Below are positions 12,027-23,304 of a stretch of 64,000 bases of DNA, piece by piece. Under the pieces are notes generated by a model that ran no database searches, was not told where the DNA came from, and saw only the letters and a list, made by a program, of their open reading frames with translations. The position numbers and the translations under genes are program-made. Source of the DNA: Fratercula arctica (taxonomy: Eukaryota > Chordata > Aves > Charadriiformes > Alcidae); the NCBI GenBank assembly GCA_947846985.1, contig CANTUZ010000001.1, positions 33,256,727 to 33,320,726 of the forward strand, given 5' to 3'. Position 1 is the stretch's first letter. Every line of letters begins with the position of its first letter.

Positions 12027-13210
12027 TTCTCTGCTGGTGGTAACCACCTGGCTGACTGACCGCCTTCAGTCTTAAGAATTAAACAAGCAGTCAGATTTTT
12101 CCGTGTAATTCATGGGCAATTTGAAAATTCTCAACTTAATTTGGAGGCACTTAAACTGGTTACCTAAAAGGAACCATTTGTCCAGTGCTACACAGGGTAC
12201 TGGTTTTTGAACTGCAATTTACACTGTTCAATGGGGTTTATTTTCCATTATCCCCATTTACTTCAAAAATGAGGGCCACCTTAATAAAACTCAGCTTTGC
12301 CGGTGCGCACGCAACCTGTAGATGCACAGTCCTTTTCATTAGTTCTTTATTCAGATTAAGCGGGGCTGTGAGGTCTACCAGTGCCGTGTTTCTCGCTGCC
12401 CAGTGTGTGTCTGCCAACGGAGGCGAAAGACGGGGGAGAGGAAGAGAGGCTGTGTCTTCCTGGAAAGTACAGCCCAGCTGGGAGATCTAATTTTAGGTTC
12501 ACGAGACCTGGCACCTTGGCAGTGTCCTTTCACGTTGCTGATAATGCTGTTTTGGCACAGAGCAATCACTACGTGAGGAATGCAGCTGGCAAGTCCAACT
12601 TGGTGGGGGGTGGGGTGGTTAACATTTGTCACGGTTATCAGGGTAGCTGCACCACTGACCCCTTTTGGCTGACCCCTTCGTGCCTACACCTCTGTGGATA
12701 AAACCACATAATTACCCCCTCATTAGTTCAGGGCCCAGCTCTGAAAGGTCATCCACACTCTTCTTCTATTATGTCTCACTGAATATGGTGTGTCCGTAAC
12801 TCTTCCTTTCAGCACCTCATGACTAGAGCTACATATATGACCACAAACAGTCTTCTGTGGAAAAAAAAAAAGTAGTTTACTCCTCTGAGCAAGAGCAAGC
12901 AGAGCAAAATAAAGGGGGCTCTAAGATAATAATCCCTTCATTTGCCTCTCTTCCAATATTCAGTTCTGCTTCACCCCAAGCTTGTGAACCTTGGAGACCA
13001 GATTTGGTAGGTTTCGTGGAAGTTTTTGATGTCTTCTGGCTTCGAAGGACCTCTGAAACACTTAGCTCGAGTTTGTCATCTGGGTTTAGGCTCCTTGTTG
13101 AAAAACGAAAGTCACACTTCTTCCTCACTGACAGGCTACTTAGCTGAACTCCACAAGATGTTTGAAAGCAAAATGTCAAATCAAAAGGCACCCAGATTGT
13201 TGTTTGGGTT

Positions 13211-13238
13211 TTGTTTGTTTGTTTGTTTGTTTGTTTGT
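13211..13238. repeat. (TTTG)7 microsatellite
   Basis: Seven TTGT units run without interruption and are followed by a T run. This is simple repeat sequence in the exon B-C intron. Confidence 0.9.
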
Positions 13239-14904
13239 TTTTTAAGGATCAGTACATATATGGATATTTGATGTCATTGAGGCTGTTGCCTCATATGTGC
13301 CATAGTGCAGACAGACCCTTGTATTCATACAGCAGGATGTTTTTCTAGCAGTAAAACAAACAGACTATGCCTAAATGCGCATTTTTGCAGAGATGCTCCT
13401 CATCAACTACACAAGTCTTAGCTTTGCTGCTCCTGGAGAGAGTTCAAAACTGAGTTTTAACCATGGTGGTGAGGTGCTGAAGCTCTTCAAACCGCAGGCA
13501 AACCATGAGACTGAAAAGTAGGTTCTCTTGGATTGCTGTTCAAAAGCAGCAAACACCATTTTCCCTGCCATTTTGACCAGGAGTTTCCTGCCCCTGGAGT
13601 TACTACGCAGCGGTTGTGGCAGTGCGTGTCTCTGAAGAGCCTCCTATCTTCCAGCTCAGCACAGAGCTCATCTCCGCAGCATCCCGTGACTTGAGAAGTC
13701 TCTGCTGGGCTGCTCTGCTTCTGAGGCTACTGCAGCAGGTTGGCATGGAGAAATTAGAGCTAGCCCCTGTGCAGGCTGATTAATTTTACCTGCATCTGAA
13801 GGCTCTGTTTGCAGCTTTCTACACGGTGTTTTCTCACACTTCCTCCAAATCAGCATCTTAAAAGTTGGAGAAACAGGTCTGCGAGTATCTGTCAGCCTTG
13901 GAAATAAAACTTGCAAAAAGATAGGTGCCCAGCGTATGTTCTTCCACAGCATGGTCACGAAAAGCTCCTGTTATAGCTTTGGCATGATTTGTTTGTCCTC
14001 TGACAGCAGTCAAGGGTTTTAGGTCAGAGCAGGGCCCTGTTGTACTGCTGTGTAGCCCTGAACTTAAATCTTTTGCATTTTGCTAGCTTTAGCATATGAT
14101 ACATTGACCAAATTACGAAGAACATTGCTAAAGGTGAGGCACAACAGGTTTCATTGTTTGTTCTGAAAGAGATCTTGCAAACGTCTAACAAATCCATCCG
14201 CACTCTTAAAATTACTTTAAAGAATGCTGAACCCAATTCATTTGTAGGTGGTTTATATTTGCTGACTGATTATTTCCAGTGGGGAACTGGGAAGCAGTGT
14301 TTGCAATTGTAAAGCCTCAAAACTGGACATCTAGCATCAGTGCAGTTATGACACCACCCTCTTTGTGGCACAGGAATTTGTGTAGCGCAATTTTCTCATT
14401 CATCTGTAGTCATGATTTTTATAAAGTTCAGCCTTTCCCCATACTTCCAATTCCTTTGGCAGGCTGGAGAAAAGCACTAAGCTGTACAGGATCTCAACAG
14501 GATCAGGGGAAGAAGGACTCTACATTCAGACCAAAACCAGATCCTTCTTTAGTAGTTGTTTATTCTTTAGCTGGCCTTTGCACTTACAAAGGTTGGGAGC
14601 ATCAAGTAGAAAAAATTACATATTTTGGGACATCTCTAAACAGGAATGTAGATTCTGTACCTTTGTGTTGACTTTTCAGCTCATCTACTATGTTGAGAGG
14701 CGATGCAGAAAATTGCGAGGAAAAATGAGTGGAGGAATGTTTATCTTCCTAGGAAAACGCAGTGGTCAATAGATCCTGCGTAGATATGTGTGAATCTGTT
14801 AATGTGCATTTTAACTTAGCTTGCACTTGCGGGGAGGGGGGAGAATCAAAAAAAAAAAACAGCAAGGAAGTCCTGCAACAGTTAGTTCTGCTTGTTGATT
14901 TCAG

Positions 14905-15138
14905 GTTACCGCATGAGATTAGGATCTAGCACAGACAAAAAGGATTCAGGTCGCCTTCATGTTGATTTTGCTCAGGCAAGAGATGACTTTTATGAATGGG
15001 AATGCAAACAAAGAATGCTGGCCAGAGAAGAACGCCACAGACGCAAAATGGAAGAAGACAGACTGCGCCCTCCTTCTCCTCCGGCAATAATGCATTATTC
15101 TGAACACGAAGCTGCTTTGCTGGCTGAAAAATTGAAAG
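14905..15138 (+). CDS. ENOX1: ENOX1 coding exon C: end of RRM and acidic/basic linker
   Basis: This exon encodes 78 residues (234 nt, phase 1 at both ends). It begins by completing the Gly codon of exon B, then YRMRLGSSTDKKDSG and the last RRM strand RLHVDFAQARDD. Next come FYEWECKQRM, a strongly charged helix (REERHRRKMEEDRLR), the proline motif PPSPPAIMHY and SEHEAALLAEKLK. The acceptor is GATTTCAG (14897-14904) and the donor is a strong GTAAGC (15139-15144). The linker residues AIMHYSEHEAALLAEK are the ENOX1 version; ENOX2 has a different sequence there. The reading frame continues open for 99 codons past the donor, to a stop at 15435-15437. Confidence 0.98.
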
Positions 15139-15777
15139 GTAAGCAGCATTTGATACTTTTCAGTGTATTATTCCTCCAGAGCAGGAGCCATTCAGAAGTC
15201 AGAGCAGGGGAACCGATTTCTTGCCGATGTATTTCATTACGTGCCCTGTTAGCTTTCCCCCATTACTCTGCCATTTCTATGCCAGTGGGAATGATACTCA
15301 CCCACCTGCTAGAAATGTATGACGTCTGTCCATCTACCCATGCTTTTACAGCTGAAACACAAGCTTCAGAATACTACAGTGGGGTTTTTTTTTCTGCTCA
15401 GTTGCTGTCATCATCTACTTTGGAAGTGTTCTCATAATAAGACAACCTGTTACAAACATCCTTCCTATTGAAGGCCTGATTCTTAAAATGTCTTTATTTC
15501 TTGGCTGATATGTTACTACATTACATGCATGTGACTGTCCCAATTCCTGGCATTTAAATGGCCCTCATGAGTTGCATTCTAACGTGCCCCTCAGATGCAG
15601 TGGTACAACTTATCTCTGACACACACCATCCATTCTTTCATTCCCTCTTCAGGGTTAGAATTACGTGTGCAAGATAGCGTCTTGTTTAGGTATGTGCTCG
15701 CTTGCTTGTTTTTCTAGGTACACTTACTGAGTTAACATTTTTCAAGGGTGCAGATCGAGGATTCCTGTCTTTAATAG

Positions 15778-15854
15778 TTAACACAGAAAGTAAGAAGCAA
15801 AGAAATAAATGTAAAATTTAAATGTATTTCTTTGCTTCTTACTTTCTATGTTAA
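15778..15854. repeat. 77-bp TTAA-bounded inverted repeat (30-bp arms)
   Basis: The left arm 15778-15807 and right arm 15825-15854 are reverse complements at 29 of 30 positions, around a 17-nt AT-rich loop. The outermost four bases of both arms are TTAA. Because the locus is transcribed as ENOX1 intron, the RNA would form a long, nearly perfect stem-loop. It could be a short piggyBac-like non-autonomous element (TTAA targets), a random palindromic duplication, or a hairpin RNA precursor. No transposase is nearby. Confidence 0.93.
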
Positions 15855-16390
15855 GATCAAGCAAACAACTGCTCACAGCCGATAGAGTTGTAGCTGTTTT
15901 CATTAAGTGTATAGCAGTTGTGTTTGGCATTCTTTCCCCACGTGGTGGCCAGGCACGTTACTTTACTGCGTGCCAGGTCACAAGAAACTGTGAGTCTTGC
16001 CACTGTTTCAGAATGATCCAGATTAGACTTAGGCTATCTAGCTGTCAACACACTGGCCTCTGTTCTAACTATGAAACATGTTTGGGAAGCCGAAGAAGGA
16101 CAGTGCAGTGTTGCATCCTTGGAGCATGGAGCAGAGATGCACCCTACTGTCTCTTTGAGTACTGCATTGGTCGCTGTTAGTTGTCACTGTTCCCTCCGTC
16201 TGCTGCTAGTTTGGCTGACAGATGTTCTCACCACATACACTCCTCTATCAAAAAATTCATTAAGTAACTGGGAGATTGGTAAAATAACCCAGATGGATTG
16301 ATAGATCAGGAGAAAAGGAGGAAAGAGGCCCAAATATAAAAATCTTTCATTCTTACCTAACTTCCAGTCCAGCTCCTCTAGAGGTTATAC

Positions 16391-16435
16391 AATACAATAC
16401 AATACAATACAATACAATACAATACAATACAATAC
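16391..16435. repeat. (AATAC)9 pentanucleotide array
   Basis: Nine exact AATAC units are preceded by a partial ATAC and followed by a single A. This is a clean pentanucleotide microsatellite in the exon C-D intron. Confidence 0.95.
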
Positions 16436-17367
16436 AGAGATTTAGATTCATCTGTTCCCAGAATCTATTTTCAGTTGAATATTTTAGGAGTTAATCCTTT
16501 ATAGGGAAGTTCTTCTTTATGTAGCAAGGCCTAGAGGTTTCCTGAACTAAGCCGGAAAATGCAAGAAGTCTGGACAATTTCTTCCATATGGCTAGCCATC
16601 GCTTGGAGCAACCGAATGTGGGGTTTTTGCAAGATGTTTAAGATGTCTGCATTTAGAAGGGTTTTCCTTTTCATTCTAGGAAGTTTCCGTACTTAACTAA
16701 ATCTTATTCCAAGCATTTAGATCTTTGGTTCTCCTGAGGGATATTTGGCCAGAGCTTGGCATATATGCACAAATTTAATATAGAAATATTTTGAGCACGA
16801 TATAGACCAACACCATGCACATGACTATTTTTCTGGAAATAAAGATAAACTTTCAGAAACATATGGAATTAAATATAGTAAATTAAGAAACCAAAATTAT
16901 GATTATTTTTATTGGTTAAAAAATCATTAAAATCCAGCAAAAGAACATATTGCAATTTTTAAAACTTTGCTAATTAGCCATTGCCTTCTAGCAAGATTAA
17001 TGGCACCAGCCCTGGATCTGTATAGACTGTTGGGGATGGAGAATGCAAAGAAGTCCCCTCTCTTCTCACTGGTCTTGAGTTGTCTCCTGTACTAAGTACT
17101 CTAGAAAGCAGAGGTGGGGTTCAGTCATTGTACTGGTCTGCTTTAGCTTTCCTATGGCATTATAGCCAGTATCTATAAGGCAGTGGGGCAGAACATGATG
17201 GCCTCCCTTGGGCAACATGGATTCACCACGAGCCCATTGTGACATCCTAAAAATAGAAGTAAAGCAACACTAAAGAAACTTCTTTAACTCTGGCAAAGGG
17301 CAGTTCATGTCATCATACATTCACAATTTAAATGTGGACTTCAGTGAAGCTTACAGAATATATATAT

Positions 17368-17415
17368 ATGTGTGTGTGTGTGTACACACACACATACACA
17401 TACACACACACACAT
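17368..17415. repeat. (TG)n(CA)n palindromic microsatellite
   Basis: TA units change to about seven TG units (17369-17383), then to CA units interrupted by two TA steps (17384-17415). The centre (17373-17394) is a 22-bp perfect palindrome. The whole block alternates purine and pyrimidine, which favours Z-DNA or cruciform extrusion. Confidence 0.92.
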
Positions 17416-18488
17416 ATATAAAACTTGGGGTCAAAATCTCAGGTCTCTGGATAACACCAGATTCACATTGTTGCAAAAGCCTGGACAATTCATCCTGAAG
17501 AAAAAAAGGATGGAAATATATCTACTCTTGGCAGGATTTACCCAGAAAGATTGGGTTTTGAGCAGATGCTTTGCAGTTGTTTTCTTAAGGAAAGTCATGA
17601 CCTCCCCATGGTAGCCACTTCAAAAGACTCCTGAGCTCTGTTGCCAGCTCATGAGACAGAGCTGCAGGTGCCCAGCATGAAGGTTTCAGCTCCTGCAGTG
17701 CCTCCAGAACTTCACTGAGCAATGCTAGCTGAAAAGCAAGCCAAAATAGCTAAACATCTGTCATCCCAAGATACTGCTTTGCAATCACAGATGTAGACAA
17801 CTTGGTCTGAATCCAAGCAACTTTTGTTGTCAAAATAACCTTGGAAATTCTTGACAGCAAGGAAATCTGATGGTGAGCAGAGATGAACTAGACTCATCAG
17901 CCCGTTGTGGTCTAGATATTTATTGAGTCTATAATAGAGGTGACAATATCTTTTTTCACCTTCTGCAAACTGCAGCATAAGACTTAAAGAAATCATTGGT
18001 TTTGTGTACCAGACTTGGCTGGAAACTGTTGCCACAGTGTTGTCAGCATATTCCTATTCCTCTCCTGTGCTGAAGTCACCTGGTACAGCAGTAACTGCAG
18101 TAGAGGAGTGTGGGTGAGAGAGTGTAGAGGGATCTTTTATGCCAGCTGGAAACAAAAGTTCATTATAAAATTTCAGCCAGGTTGTCTCTACTGGTTTGGA
18201 GCTTCATAGAAAAGAATAAGTGGTTTCTCAAAGTGCACTGCCTGGTGACTGGGGCTGGGAACTCCCTGCATATGAGGCATTCCATACCTGCAAAGGCATG
18301 AGGGTTTATGACCTGCTCTCCATTCCCTGCTGTCTGTGGGCTATCCCAAATCCCTTCATATCTGCAAAGAACTTCGTTTGAACACTTGATTTATGCAGAA
18401 ATAAGGGAAACCCATCAAACTGTGGACCAGTGCAATTTTTCACCACTTTCCGTTTTAGACTATGGCAGACAGTGCTGTTTTATGGGTA

Positions 18489-18979
18489 TCTTCCTTTTCC
18501 TTTTTTTCCTTTTTTTCCTTTTTTTCCTTTTTTTCCTTTTTTTCCTTTTTTTCCTCTTTTTCCTCTTTTCCTTTTCCTCTCCTCTCCTTTCCTCCCCTCC
18601 CCTTCCCTTCCCTTCCCTTCCCTTCCCTTCCCTTCCCTTCCCTTCCCTTCCCTTCCCTTCCCTTCCCTTCCCTTCCCTTCCCTTCCCTTCCCTTCCCTTC
18701 CCTTCCCTTCCCTTCCCTTCCCTTCCCTTCCCTTCCCTTCCCTTCCCTTCCCTTCCCTTCCCTTCCCTTCCCTTCCCTTCCCTTCCCTTCCCTTCCCTTC
18801 CCTTCCCTTCCCTTCCCTTCCCTTCCCTTCCCTTCCCTTCCCTTCCCTTCCCTTCCCTTCCCTTCCCTTCCCTTCCCTTTCCCTTTTCCCTTTTCCCTTT
18901 TCCCTTTTCCCTTTTCCCTTTTCCCTTTTCCCTTTTCCCTTTTCCCTTTTCCCTTTTCCCTTTTCCCTTTTTTCTCTCC
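18489..18979. repeat. 491-bp uninterrupted homopyrimidine satellite, mainly (CCTTC)56
   Basis: Every base from 18489 to 18979 is C or T. Three sub-arrays follow one another: a 9-bp CCTTTTTTT unit (about 18499-18553) with a degenerate C/T join; CCTTC repeated about 56 times without error (18600-18879); and a 7-bp CCCTTTT unit repeated about 13 times (18880-18970). The minus strand is therefore (AAGGG)n then (AAAAGGG)n, with regularly spaced GGG runs. Long frames on either strand here (Ser/Leu/Pro/Phe or Gly/Lys/Glu/Arg) are repeat artefacts. Confidence 0.98.
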
Positions 18980-21900
18980 ATTAAGGTCTTCAGGGTCCTG
19001 TAAATTAAATTCTTCATAACTCTTCCCTTGCTGGCAGTATGGATAGTTTTTTCTGCATCTTTCTTGTTGTTAGCCAAGAGTGTATTCACTTTTCTCTAAG
19101 GGCTTGTGATGTGCTTTGTTATTGCCACTTTTCACTCCGTGGCCGTGGCATATTGCCAGTATCTTGGGTGTAGGTCTCATGGATTTGAGCTTTGCAGCTC
19201 TAAAAATATAGGCTTACACTACTAAATCTCATTGATTAAACATTTTTTGGGCTGCTCAATGTTGATAATTTGCTAGTGATGTTCTCTGCTGGTCACAGCC
19301 AGAGCCAAAAAGAGGAAAAGCCAAGGAGATGATAGTTCATAAAAGAGGAGATTTCCTGCATTGGAAAGATGTCTTGTCACAAAATATTTGATTTAAATTT
19401 CTTTCGTGCACTCCCGTGAGAGAGTCCCACTTTTCATGAGTCCAGCACATAGAAGGCAGAAAAGACCTGAGCCTGGATTATCAGAATGAAATGAGCTGCA
19501 GCTTTCAAACTAGATGGGTAACTTGGGGAAGAAGATGAGCTCCTTCTCATATCAGTGCTATGCTGATCAGTTTTAGGTTTGTACCACACATCTTATGTTG
19601 CAAGCTGGTTGGGAAAATAAAACCACTATTTTAATTTTGCATGACAAGTTATTTTTGTTTGGGTTTTTTTTTTGACCTTCCAAACCACTAAAGTAGGTTT
19701 GAAGGGGAAAAGCAAAATAAGAAATAGGCGCCATTTATTAAAAATGGTAAAATAAAATTTCGCTTTTACAAAAGGTACTCTTCAAATCTACTTTTTGATT
19801 CAAATATTCCAAAATTTGTCTTGACATTGTGAATAGTTTCATCAAACCATTTTCTGATCGCCATGGAATAAGATAACAGCTAAGCATAACTCAGGTTAAT
19901 GAAACTTCTGGCCTCCTTTCTGACATCCTTCTGCCTTAGGTAGAAATCTGTATTTCCTTGAGTAAATATCACAATACATTCATAGATGTGAATTCTGGGA
20001 AACCAAGGTCTTTTACAGTGAAGTGTAAATGTGAACTGCCTCCTTAAACAGCCTTCGGGAATACTCCCTGAGTTCTTCTTCTGACAAAACCAGCAGAATA
20101 TTGTGTCTTCTGCTATTACATTACAAAAACGTGACCTTCTTGTCTTCTGTTGCATTGTGGCATTTTGTTTGGTGTGTGTCTTTGAGATTTTAATTCCTCG
20201 GTATTAAATCAGATGCGTTATTACTGCACAGTGAGACATGTCGGTAGATATTTAGGATCAAATTTGCATACTCTGGCATCTGTTTTCCTGGGCGCTTTAT
20301 CAACGGTTGAGTAATGTGGTGCCCAGAACATCACACAACTGGAGATAGGCTGAACCTTTTATCCTTAAGTGGAACACTGCTCTGTCAGGTGCATTGAAAC
20401 AAAACATTTTAATCTGTGTGCTTATGACATTTGCGTTTCAAAGCAGAATTTCTAACGTTATGGTATTCTTAATTCAAGCATATCTGTACCTAATGGTGTC
20501 ATCTTCAGCAATCGCGTCTTGCAAATAAGCTCCTTTAAAATACTACATCTGTTTTGTTTGCTGCAGGTAGTTAAATGGTTCCACCATCTAACAAAGACAT
20601 CTATTCATATCTGATTATCTGTTTTTTAAATATTTTGAGCAAAGGAGACATAAATAACTGCAAGTTATATACAATACCCTGGAATTTACCTCCCTTTTAA
20701 ATACAGTGTTTCTTTATGAGCACGGGAAAGTTATTCATGTGGTTTTCCATTTTAAAAAAAAATATAATTTGAAAAATTGAGAAGCTGCTGCTTTGCCAGG
20801 CACTGTATTATCCCCTGAAGAGAGAACAGATTGGAAATTTAAATAAATAGATGGCAGTTACAGTAGAATGAACTAACCGGGGATGCGTCTTGTGCAAGAT
20901 TCAGGTAACATCAAGCCTGACAATCTCAACCCTTGCACATCATTTGAAATATAAACAACATTTAATTGCTTGGGAAATAGGATATTTCACTGAGAAGAAA
21001 ACCACGCTGCTTTCATTATCGCTCTGCACTCGAGAGCCAGACTTGCGGAGCGCTGCAGAAGTTACCCAGAGAGGCAAGTCTCACACCGAAAGGATTGAAT
21101 TCGGTGCAGGGCTACGTCAGAAGGGGAGGCAAAGCTGAGATCCTCCGAACAAATCCAATGAACGCCAGCTTTAATTGCTGCTGAAAGACTCCAGACCTTT
21201 TTTTAGCACCCTCTTTTTTTACGAGTAGCGTATCATGACGGAGCCTTACAACAGACATGTTTCGATGCTCCAGCGTCAAATCTGTTCGCTCGCCCTTCCC
21301 ATTTCTAGATCATCATTTTCTCCTTCCTTCTTCCATATGCTGCTGACATCTGCTGTGACACAATACATCTGGCTCCGAAAGCCTCGCACAGGGGCTGCGA
21401 GCCGGCACAGTGCGAGGACACTTTTGTCTGCCGGCAGAGGTGGGTTCAGCTCTCAGCAGCCTGGTAACCCAGTTCCCCTGCCACCTCCCTCCGAGAGTCC
21501 ACAAAAAAGTACTCTCGCCATTAAGCGTATTACTAAAAGTGTCCTCCTTCACCTAATCTGTATTGTAGCAATGCAAATTTTAAGGTTTTGATATCAACCC
21601 ACTTGATTAAACGTTCCGCACTGCAAAACGACTCAAGTTAATTACTATGAACTGGGAAATTGCAGCTCGTCGATCTGAAAGTTTGTGGTGTGATCTTGAG
21701 AAACAGGGAGGAAACTCAATACCCTCATAATTACTTTTTATTGGAGGTAATGGCATCAGCAGGATAAGATAATGGATTTCTGTGTCTCACATGGAACACC
21801 CACCTCTGGAAGAGTTTTTCATGATTTAATTCGGAAGAAAGGGTTTGATTATACCGGGGGGAGAGAGCACCATTTAAGATATCTTTTAGTAAACTCATAT

Positions 21901-23266
21901 GCATATTTTTATCAAATCTAGTTTCAGCTTGTCATTTATTACATAACTGGAAAAGTTTCTTGGTTGTAGCATACAGTTAAGGCTATTTAAGAAATAGTAA
22001 GGTGGATATTAATCATTCTTTAAAATAACCCTTTGGCAGTAAGAATTTATATTCCCTGATTCTCACTTATTATGCAGTGCCATCGGGCTAAAAATGTTAT
22101 TAATCCCGAAAGTACAAGACTGATGCGTGTGTTGCATGGCACAATTTTATAAGGTATTTGAGCAGGGGAAAAAAGAAGGTGAGGGCAGTAGCTGAAGAGT
22201 TGCATTTCTAGGTCAGCGGCAGGCACTCCATGCAGGAGAAGCTCTTAAGCCAAGAGAAAAATAGGTCGTCATTGTGGTACCAGACGTGTCGTGTGCTGGG
22301 AAGCAAATTGTTCCTGATGCACAGGGGAGCTGGGCTGAACCTGCTGATGAGAGAGGTTAGTAAACCTTTTCCCTGACCTGGTTCACCCGCAGCAGCCACC
22401 CGCTGTGGTTTGTTATTTTTCGTATTGAATTCAGCGTTTGTAGTTTAGAAATCTTAGTTATAGCCTAATAAATTATTAAATCAGAACTCAGATTAGCGGT
22501 GACCTTGGCCTTACATCCTCCCCTGCCTGCAGTTACATGAGGGGAAGAAGTCTGCATCCTGAACTGGCCGTTACCGCTTTCCTGTAATAGCTGAACTGGG
22601 CCAAGTTTGACAAACTGGAACTGGAGTGTGATCAGATGAGCGGCTCCAGGCAGACCTGAGGGCAGCGTAACCATAAGCAAAGGGGTAGTGCTGAGCAGGT
22701 GGAGATGAAGCAGGGGACATGATGTCTTCCAGTGTCCCAGCTACAGCTAACAGAGGACAGGCTGTCAGTCAGAGGCAAATAGGTGGGACATATCCCATGA
22801 CTCTCGTCCCCTCTCTACATGCCCTGCAGCACAGGCATTCTCAGTGCTCACAATAATGCCTTCAAGAGGTGTTTGTTGGATGTCTAGTGGTCAGAGCTAT
22901 GCAGAACTTAAGAGAAGGACACACCTACCCCTTCCCATCTTACAGAGAAAAATGAGATCATTAATGCAACCCAAAACATCCGCAGCCAGCACAGGTGCTT
23001 TCTAGGTGTAGTCATCAGGATAAAGCACAGCAGCTCTGTCTTTTCAGCATCTCCTTGCAAGCCTAGGAGCTTGCCTTAGGGGAGCAAGATCAGGGACGAG
23101 TGATACTGTGGGCTGACTCTGGACAACAGCATGGCCCTGTAGGAAACTGCGGTGATTTAGACAGGCTCCAAGTGTTGTGTGAATTATCTCAGATACTTTT
23201 TAAACATTTGAGAATGTCCAGGGTTGGGAAGATACTGAGGCTAAAAGCAACTGTAGCCCGGTGTTT

Positions 23267-23304
23267 AATGTCACTCTCAAAATACAATGTCACTCTCAAA
23301 ATAC
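23267..23304. repeat. 19-bp tandem duplication
   Basis: The unit aatgtcactctcaaaatac is repeated twice without mismatch (23267-23285 and 23286-23304). It is a microduplication in the exon C-D intron. Confidence 0.92.

Noticed and set aside
18308..19089. Four overlapping open frames of 184-231 codons
   Set aside because: They are entirely produced by the C/T satellite. Every frame is open because CCTTC repeats contain no stop, and the flanks match no protein.
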